NCBI RefSeq assembly: GCF_016462545.1
Contig: NZ_JAEMTA010000037.1
Coordinates: 1 to 48,190 of the forward strand
DNA length: 48,190 nucleotides
Reading direction: 5' to 3'
DNA from: Mycolicibacterium sp.
Lineage (GTDB): Bacteria > Actinomycetota > Actinomycetes > Mycobacteriales > Mycobacteriaceae
Below are positions 7,253-15,653 of this stretch, in pieces. Numbering within the stretch: the stretch's first letter is position 1; each line of letters begins with the position of its first letter. The notes beneath the pieces were generated by a model. The model saw nothing but the letters and a program-made list of their open reading frames with translations. It was not told the origin of the DNA and searched no databases. The position numbers and the translations under genes were made by a program.

Positions 7253-8158
7253 GTGGCCGACTTTCATCCCGACCTGAAGCGCTCCGCTCGTCTGATCCCC
7301 CGCAGCATGATCACCCCGAACTCGCTCCCGGTGTTCCGGGTGGCATCGCGTGTGATGGACCGTCGCACGCCGCCGGACGTCGAGGTGCTGACACTCGCCG
7401 CGGGCATCCGGGTCCGCCTGCATCGCCCGCCGAATGCGGCGCAGACCGGGCCGGCCCTGCTGTGGATCCACGGTGGTGGTTACCTCATCGGCAGTGCGGC
7501 GCAGGACGACCTCATCTGCCGCCGGTTCGCCCGCGAACTGGGCGTCACCGTCGCGGCCGTCGACTACCGCCTGGCCCCCGAGCATCCGTATCCGATCCCG
7601 TTGGAGGATTGCTACGCCGCGCTGAGCTGGCTGGTCGGCCTACCGTCGGTCGACTCGACGCTGATCGCGATCGGCGGCGCGAGCGCGGGCGGCGGTCTGG
7701 CGGCCGCGTTGGCCCTGCTGGTGCGGGACAGGGGTGAGTTCGACGTTGCGGCGCAGCTGCTGGTGTACCCGATGCTCGACGACCGCACGTCCACCCGTGA
7801 GGATCTCGATGACCACCATCACCGGCTGTGGACGCAGAAGTCCAACGTCTACGGGTGGTCCAGCTATCTCGGGGACGCCGATCCGAACGTCGCGGTGCCC
7901 GCCCGAAACCCCGATCTGAGTGGGCTGCCGCCGGCCTGGATCGGCGTCGGCACCAACGACCTGTTCCACGACGAAGACCTGGCCTACGCCGAACGCCTGA
8001 CCGCTGCCGGCGTGCCGTGTGAGGTCGAGGTCGTGCGCGGCGCGTTCCACGGCTTCGACGGCGTGGTTCCCAAGGCACCCGTGTCGCGGGCGTTCTTCGC
8101 CACGCAGGTGGATTGGTTGCGTCGCAACCTCGTCCAGCGGGAGTCGGCCGAGGCCTGA
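7253..8158 (+). CDS. Alpha/beta hydrolase, hormone-sensitive-lipase type (LipW-like by position)
   Basis: A 301-residue esterase/lipase. The HSL-family oxyanion motif HGGG is at residues 73-76, the nucleophile elbow GASAG has Ser144, and Asp236 and His266 complete the triad. No signal peptide is visible, so it is probably cytoplasmic or loosely membrane-associated. M. tuberculosis lipW (Rv0217c) has almost the same length, family and relative position; this is a synteny argument only. GTG 7253 has no ribosome site but is preceded by TAGTGT (7240-7245) at 7 nt, suggesting leaderless transcription. Likely substrates are short- to medium-chain acyl esters. Confidence 0.8.
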   Translation: MADFHPDLKRSARLIPRSMITPNSLPVFRVASRVMDRRTPPDVEVLTLAAGIRVRLHRPPNAAQTGPALLWIHGGGYLIGSAAQDDLICRRFARELGVTVAAVDYRLAPEHPYPIPLEDCYAALSWLVGLPSVDSTLIAIGGASAGGGLAAALALLVRDRGEFDVAAQLLVYPMLDDRTSTREDLDDHHHRLWTQKSNVYGWSSYLGDADPNVAVPARNPDLSGLPPAWIGVGTNDLFHDEDLAYAERLTAAGVPCEVEVVRGAFHGFDGVVPKAPVSRAFFATQVDWLRRNLVQRESAEA

Positions 8159-8164
8159 GACCCG

Positions 8165-8992
8165 CTACCCCGAGAAGAACGCGAGCAGATCGGCGTTGAT
8201 CACGTCGGCGTGCGTGGTGGGCATGCCGTGCGGGTAGTCGTCGCGGTAGGTCTTGAGCGTGCCGTTCTGCAGTAGTTCGGCGGACTTCGGGCCCGCGGCC
8301 ACATACGGAACGATCTGGTCGTCGACGCTGTGCATCACCAGCGTCGGCACCGTGATCTTCTTCAGGTCCTCGGTGAAGTCCGTCTGAGAGAACGCGACGA
8401 TGCCGTCGTAGTGCGATAGGGCATCGCCCATCATGCCTTGGCGCCACCAGTTTTCGATGATGGCCTCCGACGGCTCGACGCCGGGCTTGTCGAAGTTGTA
8501 GAACGGGCCCGACGGCAGCGCGCGGTAGAACTCCGACCTGTTGGCCGCGAGTTGGGCCTGCAAATCGTCGAACACGCTCTTGGGTAGGCCTTCCGGGTTG
8601 GCGTCGGTCTGCACCATCAGGGGCGGCACCGCGCTGATGATGGCCGCCTTGGACGCCCGACTCTCGCCGTGACGGGCGAGGAAGCGGACGACCTCGCCGC
8701 CCCCGGTGGAGTGCCCGACGTGGATCGCGTCGTGCAGATCGAGGTGCTCGACGAGGGCGTGCAGATCGTCGGCGTAGTGGTCGAGGTCGTGGCCGTCGGG
8801 GGTCTGGGTCGACCGGCCGTGTCCGCGTCGATCGTGGGCGATCACGCGGTAACCCTGGGCCAGGAAGAACAGCATCTGGTTGTCCCAGTCGTCGCTGGAC
8901 AGCGGCCAGCCGTGGCTGAAGACGATGGGTTGTCCAGTGCCCCAATCCTTGTAGAAGATCTCGGTGCCGTCGGAGGTGGTGATGAATGCCAT
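8165..8992 (-). CDS. Alpha/beta hydrolase, non-haem chloroperoxidase/arylesterase type
   Basis: A 275-residue hydrolase close to the cofactor-free haloperoxidase/esterase group. Visible features are the oxyanion-hole stretch VFSHGWPLSS, HDRRGHGRS, the nucleophile elbow GHSTGG (Ser95), the acidic residue in MHSVDDQIVPY and a C-terminal His in YPHGMPTTHAD. ATG 8992 is chosen because a GAGAGG ribosome site precedes it and the protein then begins like family members (MAFITTSDGTEIFYKDWG); the open frame continues upstream without support. It follows the bicupin gene by 23 nt and should share its mRNA. Esterase or perhydrolase activity is likely; halogenation is a side activity in this group. Confidence 0.8.
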   Translation of the reverse strand: MAFITTSDGTEIFYKDWGTGQPIVFSHGWPLSSDDWDNQMLFFLAQGYRVIAHDRRGHGRSTQTPDGHDLDHYADDLHALVEHLDLHDAIHVGHSTGGGEVVRFLARHGESRASKAAIISAVPPLMVQTDANPEGLPKSVFDDLQAQLAANRSEFYRALPSGPFYNFDKPGVEPSEAIIENWWRQGMMGDALSHYDGIVAFSQTDFTEDLKKITVPTLVMHSVDDQIVPYVAAGPKSAELLQNGTLKTYRDDYPHGMPTTHADVINADLLAFFSG

Positions 8993-9015
8993 GGCAATGC
9001 CTCTCAGTTGGGGGG

Positions 9016-10059
9016 TCAGTCGACGGGGTTGACGCGTCCGACGACCAACGGGTCGGCGGGGGTGAAGGGGAACGCGGGCAGATCCTCGATGTGGGTGTTG
9101 AACGTGGCGGCGAGGACCTCGCGGGAGTACGCGCTCGCCGACGCGCGGTAGCCGATGTCGGCGGGCGTGGGCTGATCGAAGAAGATCAGGAAGTGCCAAG
9201 CCCCGGTGCCGATGTTCTCGATGTGGTGCGGGTACGCCCGCGGGATGAAGTACATGTCTCCGGTGGTCATCGTCCAGGTATCAAGCGTCCCATCGGGATT
9301 CATGACCGTCATGCGAGCATCCCCGTGCTGGACGTAGCCCATCTCGGCGGTGACCGGATGCCAGTGCGGTTCCCGCATTCCGTTGTCGTTGACGCGCAGC
9401 GAATACATCGAGATGTTCTTCAGCGCCGGCCAGAACTGGTCCCTGGCGAAGCGGGCATTGCCCGAGACGTAGTTCAGGCCTGGGGACTGGGCCTCGACGT
9501 CGAACTTGTGGGGATCTTTGAAGTACGCGTGCGTCGGAATCTCGGGATCGCCCACCCGCGCAGCGAGTTTGCGGTCGACCGTGCTGCGCCGGATCTTCGC
9601 GAAATCCGCGGCCGGCAGGTCGTAGGTGTTGCCCAGCACGGCGTCGGAGAAGGCGCCGAAGGTGGCGCCCAGCCCGAAGTCCTCTGGCCGCTCATTCCGG
9701 AAGGCGATGATGAACTCGGCGACGTCGGTACCGATGTTCTCGATGTGGTGCAGCGAGCCGGAGGCGGCGTGGAACATCTGTCCCGCCGTGACGATGAAGG
9801 TCGAGAACGTGCTGCCGTCATCGAGGATGGAGACCAGTGCGGTGCCGGACACGCAGTAGGTGAGTTCGTCGGCGTTGGCATGCCAGTGCGGAGTGCGCAT
9901 GGCGCCGGGGTTGAGCACCACCCGCTTGATCGACAGGCCCTTGAGGATCGGCAGGTTGTCGGCGGTGACCCGCCGCATCGAACCCAGCTCCGACTCTTCG
10001 ACGATCTCGCCGTCGAGCAGGGACAGGGTGTGGTTGCTACGGGTGATGGACGTGGTCAT
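9016..10059 (-). CDS. Bicupin protein, oxalate-decarboxylase-like
   Basis: A 347-residue protein with two cupin barrels. Cupin 1 has the metal ligands in PHWHANADEL and a later HHIENIG; cupin 2 repeats this as PHWHPVTAEM and HHIENIG. Both halves therefore keep the HxH...E...H set for a Mn or Fe ion. The architecture matches the oxalate decarboxylase/oxidase family, but I do not see the SENST-type lid loop of known decarboxylases in cupin 1, so the substrate is uncertain. A strong AGGAGGAG site lies just upstream of ATG 10059. It is the first gene of a two-gene operon with the alpha/beta hydrolase. Confidence 0.75.
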   Translation of the reverse strand: MTTSITRSNHTLSLLDGEIVEESELGSMRRVTADNLPILKGLSIKRVVLNPGAMRTPHWHANADELTYCVSGTALVSILDDGSTFSTFIVTAGQMFHAASGSLHHIENIGTDVAEFIIAFRNERPEDFGLGATFGAFSDAVLGNTYDLPAADFAKIRRSTVDRKLAARVGDPEIPTHAYFKDPHKFDVEAQSPGLNYVSGNARFARDQFWPALKNISMYSLRVNDNGMREPHWHPVTAEMGYVQHGDARMTVMNPDGTLDTWTMTTGDMYFIPRAYPHHIENIGTGAWHFLIFFDQPTPADIGYRASASAYSREVLAATFNTHIEDLPAFPFTPADPLVVGRVNPVD

Positions 10060-10177
10060 TGCTGCTCCTCCTCGACGGGTCCGGTGTCGCCCAAGTCGGG
10101 CATGAAGGAAACTCTCGTCCGCCCGCGCCACCGTGTCGCCAATGCTGGCATCCATCTGCGCTACCGGCTAGCCCCCA

Positions 10178-11482
10178 TCACCCACGCTCGTAGACGACGC
10201 GGCCGTCGACGATCGTGGCGACGACGAGCCCCGCGTCGAGTTCGCGAAGGACGTCGTCCGCGGTCCCGGCCAGCACGCATAGGTCGCCAGGCTCGCCGGG
10301 GCGGACCGAGCGCGGCGACGCAGGATGCTCGGGCGCGCCGAGGAAGCACGTCAGCGCGGTGGCGGCGGAGATCCGCTCCCGGGCGCCGACGACGCTTCCC
10401 GACGCCGTCGTCCGACGGACTGCGGCACGCATCGCGGCCCACGGGTCGGGGTCGCCGAACGGGAAGTCCGTCGACATCGCGAGCGGGACACCCGCCTCGA
10501 GCAGCGAAGCCACCCGCCACAGCTGCGGATGCTCGTCGCGCGGCACGTCGGTGAGGTATTGATCACCCCGCTCCGCGACGAAGTTCGGCTGCGTGACCAC
10601 GACGACTCCGAGTTCGGCGAGATCGTCGAGGCAGTCGGCGGGCACGACCGCGGCGTGCTCGATGCGGTCTCCCGGCCGGGATCCGGCCGCGTGCAGCGCG
10701 GCGATGGTGACGACGAGTTGCGCGGCAGTGACGCAGTGCAGGGCGACGATGGCACCCGCACCGTGACGCGCGTCGATCCACGCGGTCAGCTCGTCGACGT
10801 CGAGATCGTCGTCGTGCAGGATGCGCTTGCCCGGCGCCAGGCAGTGCACCCGCTGTAGGAGTTCGCCCCGGCGATGCGACTCGGCGAAGCGGACGACGTC
10901 GAGCATCCCGAGATCTGGTGTGGCATCGGTCATTCCGGTGACGCCATACGCTGCGATGCGACGACTGACATCGGTGAGGCCGGTCTCGCGCCGCGCCAGG
11001 GCGCCGGACCAACTCGCGTCTGCACTGCGGAGTCGGCCGTCCGGATGATCGGGTAGCCCGATGCGGGCCAGGCCTGCGGAGTTCAGCGTCCACAGCACTC
11101 CGCTGCGGTGCTGCACGCGTACCGGCACCGGCGGTGACACCGCGTCGAGCCCCGCTCGATCCAACTCCCCCGCGACCGCCTCGTGGTAGCCGATGGCACG
11201 GATCCAGCCGTCGTCACCAACGCGCGCGGTGCCGAGAGCTTCCCGAAGTCCGTTGCTGCCGCTCACGTCCCGCGGTCCGACGCTCACCGAGATCGTTGCC
11301 GCCGCCGCGGAGTGGACGTGGACGTGGTGGTCATGAAGTCCGGGGATCACGGTGCACCCGGATGCGTCGAACACCGACTCTCCACGCGCCGGCACGAGGC
11401 TCGGCGCGACCTCCACGACGTAGTGGGAGACCCTGACGTCGACGAGGGTGCCGTCGAGCAGGCGAGCGCGCTGGATCAGCAC
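10178..11482 (-). CDS. Metal-dependent amidohydrolase (YtcJ-like, amidohydrolase family 3)
   Basis: A 434-residue amidohydrolase with the expected metal-site signatures: GLHDHHVHVHSAA (HxH) after an N-terminal beta-sandwich, ALHCVTAAQ and RIEHAAVVP for the middle histidines, and STDFPFGDPD for the catalytic Asp. A C-terminal sandwich strand closes the fold (GDLCVLAGTADDVLRELD). This family hydrolyses C-N bonds in cyclic or acyl-amide substrates, and the true substrate is rarely predictable. The GTG start at 11482 overlaps the CoA-transferase stop by 7 nt, so it belongs to the hydratase/CoA-transferase operon. Confidence 0.75.
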   Translation of the reverse strand: MLIQRARLLDGTLVDVRVSHYVVEVAPSLVPARGESVFDASGCTVIPGLHDHHVHVHSAAAATISVSVGPRDVSGSNGLREALGTARVGDDGWIRAIGYHEAVAGELDRAGLDAVSPPVPVRVQHRSGVLWTLNSAGLARIGLPDHPDGRLRSADASWSGALARRETGLTDVSRRIAAYGVTGMTDATPDLGMLDVVRFAESHRRGELLQRVHCLAPGKRILHDDDLDVDELTAWIDARHGAGAIVALHCVTAAQLVVTIAALHAAGSRPGDRIEHAAVVPADCLDDLAELGVVVVTQPNFVAERGDQYLTDVPRDEHPQLWRVASLLEAGVPLAMSTDFPFGDPDPWAAMRAAVRRTTASGSVVGARERISAATALTCFLGAPEHPASPRSVRPGEPGDLCVLAGTADDVLRELDAGLVVATIVDGRVVYERG

Positions 11483-12678
11483 GGGGTGTTTCTCCGTTCG
11501 GCGATGAGCTGCTCGACGCGGTGGTTGTCGGCACCGAGGTCCGCGGCCCTGGGTTGCGGGCCCGGCGCCCTCGGAGTCAGTGCGGGACAGTCGCCTTCGG
11601 CCCGGCTCTCGGGCAGGGACGCGTAGGTGGCCGCGACGGCGGCCATCGCCACGTCGACGAGTTCGCCACCTCCGCGCGCCAGTGACTCCGCCACCCCGAG
11701 CGCCGCGTGCAGTCCGGTGAGCGGATCGGCGATCGCGTCGCCACAGAAGACCGGGCCGCCGGCACTGCGGCCGACCAGACCGCCCGATACGGCGGCATCG
11801 TCACCGAATGCCGTCCGATCGGCGCGCTCACCGTCGCCGCCGTAACCGGTGATCCGTACCCAGACCCGCCCGTCTCGGGCTGCCACGCCGTCGGGGCCGA
11901 GGCCGCGGCGCCGCAGGGCCGCGGGCCGTGACGACTCGATGACGACGTCCGCCGCCTCGAGCAGGTCACGAAGTCGAGCTGCGGAGTCGAAATCAGCTGT
12001 ATAACAGAGCTTTCCGCCATTCATCCAGTCGAAGAAGGCCGGCGATCCGGTCCGGGTACCGTCCGGCCTCGCCGCCGCCTCGACCTTGACGACGGTGGCA
12101 CCTGCGCGCCGGAGCAGGTGCCCACACAGGGGTCCCGCCCACATCGACGACATGTCGACGACCAGCAGACCGGACGGTCCCCGTGCCGCAGCAGCACTGC
12201 CGATGCGTCGTACTGCCGGCGGCGCGGCGGCGGTCTCCCCCAGCACGGCAGCGGGCAGGTCCAGCAGCCTCGCCCGCACCACCACGTCGGCGGCAACGAG
12301 GGGAGCCGCCCACGACTGCACGACTGGCCACGGATCATCCTGTCGCTCAGATGATTCCACCAATGCCGGGACCGCGTCCACGTCGTCGGGCCGCGACAGG
12401 GTCAGCGCGCACCAGGCGTCACGCGCGGCGATGAGTCGGGTTGCCCCGCCCGCCGAGATCCGGCCGCGGCGCGACAGTCCCAGCAGGGCAGCGCGGCCGG
12501 CCAGCAGTTCGGCGGCATTCACGGTGATGCCGAGGCGCCGCTCCAGATCCGCGGCAGCCGACCGCACGGCGGCGAGAACCGGGGCGCGCGAGAAGTCCGG
12601 GGCACCCGAGGGAAGACCGGTCAGGTGAGCCAGTCCACTGGCTCCCCAGTCTCGCTGCGCTGAGTCCACGGCGCCCAT
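11476..12678 (-). CDS. Family III CoA-transferase (CaiB/BaiF-type), atypical N-terminus
   Basis: A 400-residue protein. The family III core begins about residue 150 with LLVVDMSSMWAGPLCGHLL and TVVKVE, followed by DWMNGGKLCY and the GDAIADPLTGLHAALGVAESLA stretch typical of the group. Family III enzymes move CoA between acids, here probably one handled by the neighbouring hydratase. The first 150 residues resemble a second, less conserved half (LAGRAALLGLSRRGRISAGG) instead of the usual short start, and the C-terminus ends early after VDVAMAAVAATYASLPE, so the usual subdomain order may be permuted. ATG 12678 lies 10 nt after the hydratase stop. The original substrate is unknown. Confidence 0.7.
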   Translation of the reverse strand: MGAVDSAQRDWGASGLAHLTGLPSGAPDFSRAPVLAAVRSAAADLERRLGITVNAAELLAGRAALLGLSRRGRISAGGATRLIAARDAWCALTLSRPDDVDAVPALVESSERQDDPWPVVQSWAAPLVAADVVVRARLLDLPAAVLGETAAAPPAVRRIGSAAAARGPSGLLVVDMSSMWAGPLCGHLLRRAGATVVKVEAAARPDGTRTGSPAFFDWMNGGKLCYTADFDSAARLRDLLEAADVVIESSRPAALRRRGLGPDGVAARDGRVWVRITGYGGDGERADRTAFGDDAAVSGGLVGRSAGGPVFCGDAIADPLTGLHAALGVAESLARGGGELVDVAMAAVAATYASLPESRAEGDCPALTPRAPGPQPRAADLGADNHRVEQLIAERRNTPC

Positions 12679-12688
12679 TGTCGCGCAC

Positions 12689-13696
12689 CTAGAAGAGCAG
12701 GGCGCTGAATCTCCAGTCCAGGACCTGGCGGTCGGGCTCACCGACGGCGTGGACCACCGACCGCAGCGTCAGGACACCGCCACGTCCATCCGGCAGCGGG
12801 TTCGCCTCCTCGACGAAGACATCGCTGTAGAGCGTGTCGCCCTCGTGTACCGGACCCGTGTGGTCACAGGACTGCCAGCCCAGAACGGTGACCAGATTCG
12901 GTAGCGCTCGGGTGGCCTGCGCCAGGGCCAGACCGATGGTGTGCCCGCCGTACACCAGTCGCTGCCCGCCGACCCGGAAGTCGTGATGCGTGGCCGCGAC
13001 GTTGAGCGTCAGCCGCGCGAGTTCCGTTGCGCCAGTGACCACGTCGGCCGTGCTGCGCACCACGGCCCCGGCGAGCGCCGGGTCGAAGTGCGGACCGGGC
13101 ACCCGGGCCCGGAATGCGTCGGCGTCCCACTCGACGGTGGGATCGGGCGAGCCGGGCTGGTCCGCGCCGATCACCGAGAGGTCGTCACGGTGGCCGGTCT
13201 CGCCCGCGCCCTCGCGCAGCGGAAGCATCGCGCAGCGGTGGAAGTCGAGCACCAGCCGGTCGGCCTGATCGATGGTCGTCATCCGCAAGGCGGCGAGTCC
13301 CGTCGCGGCACGCCCGGGCTTCGTCGAATTCTGCTTGAGACCAACGACTTCGGTGCGGGTATACAGCGTGTCGCCGAGCAGGGGCAGACGGTGGAACCGC
13401 AGCCCGCGGTAGAAGAGATTGGCCTTGACCCGCTGCGTCGCCAGCGTGCTCTGACCGATCGCGACGTCGCACACGAAGGCGGGGTGGGCCAGGGCCGCCG
13501 TCGCTCCGGTGACGGCGTGGGTCAGGGTCTCGTCCAGCGGTAGTCGCATCCGGTCACCGAGGATGGACTGATGGACGGCCGCGGCGCCCGGGGTCAACGT
13601 CATCGCAGGCGCCCAGTCGAAGACCTGGCCGACGTGGAGATCGTCGAAGTGGGGTCCCCCGTCGGTAGCACCGGGGATATGGCCGGACAAAGTCAC
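12689..13696 (-). CDS. Double hot-dog (MaoC-like) hydratase, Rv0216-type
   Basis: A 335-residue protein with two MaoC/hot-dog halves. The N-terminal half contains HFDDLHVGQVFDWAPAMTL and the C-terminal half contains VYGGHTIGLALAQATRALPN. Length and position beside fadE3 match M. tuberculosis Rv0216, a crystallised double hot-dog protein of unsettled substrate; methylmalyl-CoA dehydratases are also similar. Hydration or dehydration of an acyl-CoA is the likely reaction. GTG 13696 is preferred over ATG 13747: the latter would leave 8 nt to the divergent fadE3 start, and the peptide before residue VTLSGHIPG has no family look. A TTGACA-type promoter is placed correctly for the GTG. Confidence 0.75.
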   Translation of the reverse strand: MTLSGHIPGATDGGPHFDDLHVGQVFDWAPAMTLTPGAAAVHQSILGDRMRLPLDETLTHAVTGATAALAHPAFVCDVAIGQSTLATQRVKANLFYRGLRFHRLPLLGDTLYTRTEVVGLKQNSTKPGRAATGLAALRMTTIDQADRLVLDFHRCAMLPLREGAGETGHRDDLSVIGADQPGSPDPTVEWDADAFRARVPGPHFDPALAGAVVRSTADVVTGATELARLTLNVAATHHDFRVGGQRLVYGGHTIGLALAQATRALPNLVTVLGWQSCDHTGPVHEGDTLYSDVFVEEANPLPDGRGGVLTLRSVVHAVGEPDRQVLDWRFSALLF

Positions 13697-13704
13697 AAGA
13701 TCAC

Positions 13705-13734
13705 ATGCTGGCAGGCAGTTGATCTGCGTGTCAA
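13705..13734 (-). promoter_or_regulatory. Predicted promoter of the Rv0216-like hydratase operon
   Basis: On the - strand a perfect TTGACA (bases 13729-13734) is followed by an 18-nt spacer and CAGCAT (13705-13710). The -10 box ends 8 nt before GTG 13696, so the transcript would be almost or fully leaderless. There is no ribosome-binding site in front of the GTG. Confidence 0.5.
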
Positions 13735-13748
13735 TATGGCCGTACATT
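13719..13748 (+). promoter_or_regulatory. Predicted leaderless promoter of fadE3
   Basis: TTGATC (13719-13724), an 18-nt spacer and TACATT (13743-13748) precede ATG 13756 by 7 nt. This TANNNT-to-start spacing is typical of mycobacterial leaderless mRNAs. It overlaps the divergent - strand promoter, so the two directions probably compete or are jointly regulated, perhaps by the GntR at 14916. Confidence 0.55.
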
Positions 13749-13755
13749 TGACCGC

Positions 13756-14913
13756 ATGGATTTGAACGCCCTGAACGACGAAGAGGCCATGCTGGTCGAG
13801 ACCGTACGCGCGTTCGTCGATCGCGACGTCAAACCGGCGGTGCGCGACGTCGAACACGCAAACGAGTACCCCGAGGCGTGGATCGAGCAGATGAAGCGCA
13901 TCGGCATCTTCGGACTCGCGGTGCCCGAGGAATTCGGCGGCACGCCGGTGTCCACGCGGTGCTACGTGCTGGTCACCCAGGAACTCGCACGCGGCTGGAT
14001 GAGCCTGGCCGGCGCCATGGGTGGCCACACCGTCGTCGCCAAGCTCTTGGACCTCTTTGGCACCGACGAACAAAAGCAGCGCTATCTGCCCGAGATGGCC
14101 AGCGGCGAGATGCGCGCCACCATGGCGCTCACCGAGCCGGGCGGCGGATCGGATCTGCAGGCCATGACGACGGTGGCTCGCCCCGATGGTGACGACCTGG
14201 TGATCAACGGCGCCAAGACCTGGATCTCCAACGCACGGCGCTCCGGGGTGATCGCGCTGCTGTGCAAGACCGATCCCGACGCGACGCCGAAGCACCGGGG
14301 CATCTCGATCGTTCTCGTCGAGCACGGCGACGGCCTCACCGTCTCGCGAGATCTCCCGAAGCTGGGCTACAAGGGCGTCGAATCATGCGAGCTCTCCTTC
14401 GCCGACTACCGAGTGCCCGCGGCGGCCATCCTCGGGGGAGCGCCCGGCAAGGGCTTCGGTCAGATGATGAAGGGCCTCGAGACCGGCCGCATCCAGGTGG
14501 CCTCGCGTGCCCTCGGCGTCGCGACCGCCGCGCTCGAGGACGCACTCGCCTACGCCCAGGAACGGGAGAGCTTCGGCCAGCCCATCTGGAAGCACCAGGC
14601 CATCGGTCACTACCTCGCCGACATGGCGACCAAGCTGACCGCCGCCCGGCAACTGACGCTGCACGCGGCCGAGCGCTACGACAGCGGCGAGCGCGCCGAC
14701 ATGGAGGCCGGAATGGCCAAGCTGTTCGCCTCCGAGGCCGCCATGGAGATCGCGCTCAACGCGGTGCGGATCCACGGCGGCTACGGCTACTCCACGGAGT
14801 ACGACGTCGAGCGCTACTTCCGCGATGCGCCCCTGATGATCGTCGGCGAGGGCACCAACGAGATCCAGCGCAACGTCATCGCGGGCCAGCTGGTGGCCCG
14901 CGGCGGGATCTGA
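13756..14913 (+). CDS. fadE3: Acyl-CoA dehydrogenase, FadE3-like
   Basis: A 385-residue flavoenzyme that introduces a trans-2 double bond into acyl-CoA. The usual landmarks are in order: FGLAVPEEFGG, the FAD-binding ATMALTEPGGGSDLQAM, WISNARRSGVIALL, GYKGVESCELSF, QAIGHYLADMATKLTAARQL and the C-terminal GGYGYSTEYDVERYFRDA with the catalytic base in GEGTNEIQR (Glu365). Position beside an Rv0216-like hydratase and near a fadD4-like ligase matches M. tuberculosis fadE3 (Rv0215c). ATG 13756 has no ribosome site but an ideal leaderless promoter. A GntR gene follows after 2 nt. The acyl chain it handles is unknown. Confidence 0.85.
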   Translation: MDLNALNDEEAMLVETVRAFVDRDVKPAVRDVEHANEYPEAWIEQMKRIGIFGLAVPEEFGGTPVSTRCYVLVTQELARGWMSLAGAMGGHTVVAKLLDLFGTDEQKQRYLPEMASGEMRATMALTEPGGGSDLQAMTTVARPDGDDLVINGAKTWISNARRSGVIALLCKTDPDATPKHRGISIVLVEHGDGLTVSRDLPKLGYKGVESCELSFADYRVPAAAILGGAPGKGFGQMMKGLETGRIQVASRALGVATAALEDALAYAQERESFGQPIWKHQAIGHYLADMATKLTAARQLTLHAAERYDSGERADMEAGMAKLFASEAAMEIALNAVRIHGGYGYSTEYDVERYFRDAPLMIVGEGTNEIQRNVIAGQLVARGGI

Positions 14914-14915
14914 CC

Positions 14916-15653
14916 ATGCGCCCCGCACCGGCGTATCAGGCTCTGCGCCAAAGCATCCGGGACGACATCGCCGCCGGGGCGTACCGCGACGGCGCTCGCC
15001 TGCCGACCGAATCGGAGCTCGTCGCGCAGCACGGACTGTCGCGGCAGACCGTACGTCGGGCGTTCCAGGACCTGGTGGCAGAGGGCGTGGTGTACCGGGT
15101 GCCCGGCCGCGGCACGTACGCCCGCGACGACGGTAACCGGTATCTGCGACAGCTCGGGTCGATCGAAGATCTCATGAGCCTGTCCGACGACACGACCATG
15201 GAGGTCCTCGTCGGATTGCACCGCCGGGTCGACGTCGACGCGGCGAGCAGGATGCGACTCGACGACGACGTCGTCTACACCGTGATCTTTCGGCGACTCC
15301 ACGGATCCGACCCTGGGGTGCCCTTCGTCCTCACCCGCGTCCACCTACCCGAGGCCGTCGCCAGGCCCATGCTCGGACGGCCCGAACTGGCGGATGGCGC
15401 CGTCAGCACGAACACCGTCATCGGCCTGACCGAGCCGCACCTGGGTGAACCGATATCCGAAGCGGCGCAGTCGATCACGGTCTCGGCGGCCGATGACGAG
15501 GTCGCCGCGGCGGTCGACTGCGATCGGGGCCATCCGATGCTGCGGGTCGACCGCTTGTACTCCGATGCGACGGGGACCCCCGTCGAGTTGGCCGTCAGCC
15601 ACTTCCTCCCCGAGCAGTACACCTACCGGGTGACCCTGCGCCGCTCCAGTTAG
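14916..15653 (+). CDS. GntR-family (HutC/UTRA) transcriptional regulator
   Basis: A 245-residue regulator. The N-terminal winged helix reads AYRDGARLPTESELVAQHGL, then SRQTVRRAFQDLVAEG and VPGRGTYARDDG. A UTRA-type effector domain follows, with the usual VPFVLTRVHLPEAV and MLRVDRLYSDATGTPVELAV stretches. It begins at ATG 14916, 2 nt after the fadE3 stop, so it is co-transcribed and probably controls this acyl-CoA island. The likely target is the 60-bp divergent region at 13697-13755, although no perfect HutC-type palindrome is visible there. Its stop overlaps the convergent crotonase stop by 4 nt. Confidence 0.8.
   Translation: MRPAPAYQALRQSIRDDIAAGAYRDGARLPTESELVAQHGLSRQTVRRAFQDLVAEGVVYRVPGRGTYARDDGNRYLRQLGSIEDLMSLSDDTTMEVLVGLHRRVDVDAASRMRLDDDVVYTVIFRRLHGSDPGVPFVLTRVHLPEAVARPMLGRPELADGAVSTNTVIGLTEPHLGEPISEAAQSITVSAADDEVAAAVDCDRGHPMLRVDRLYSDATGTPVELAVSHFLPEQYTYRVTLRRSS

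Noticed and set aside
13697..13747. ATG 13747 as start of the Rv0216-like hydratase
   Set aside because: It would leave 8 bp to the divergent fadE3 start, leaving no room for either promoter.
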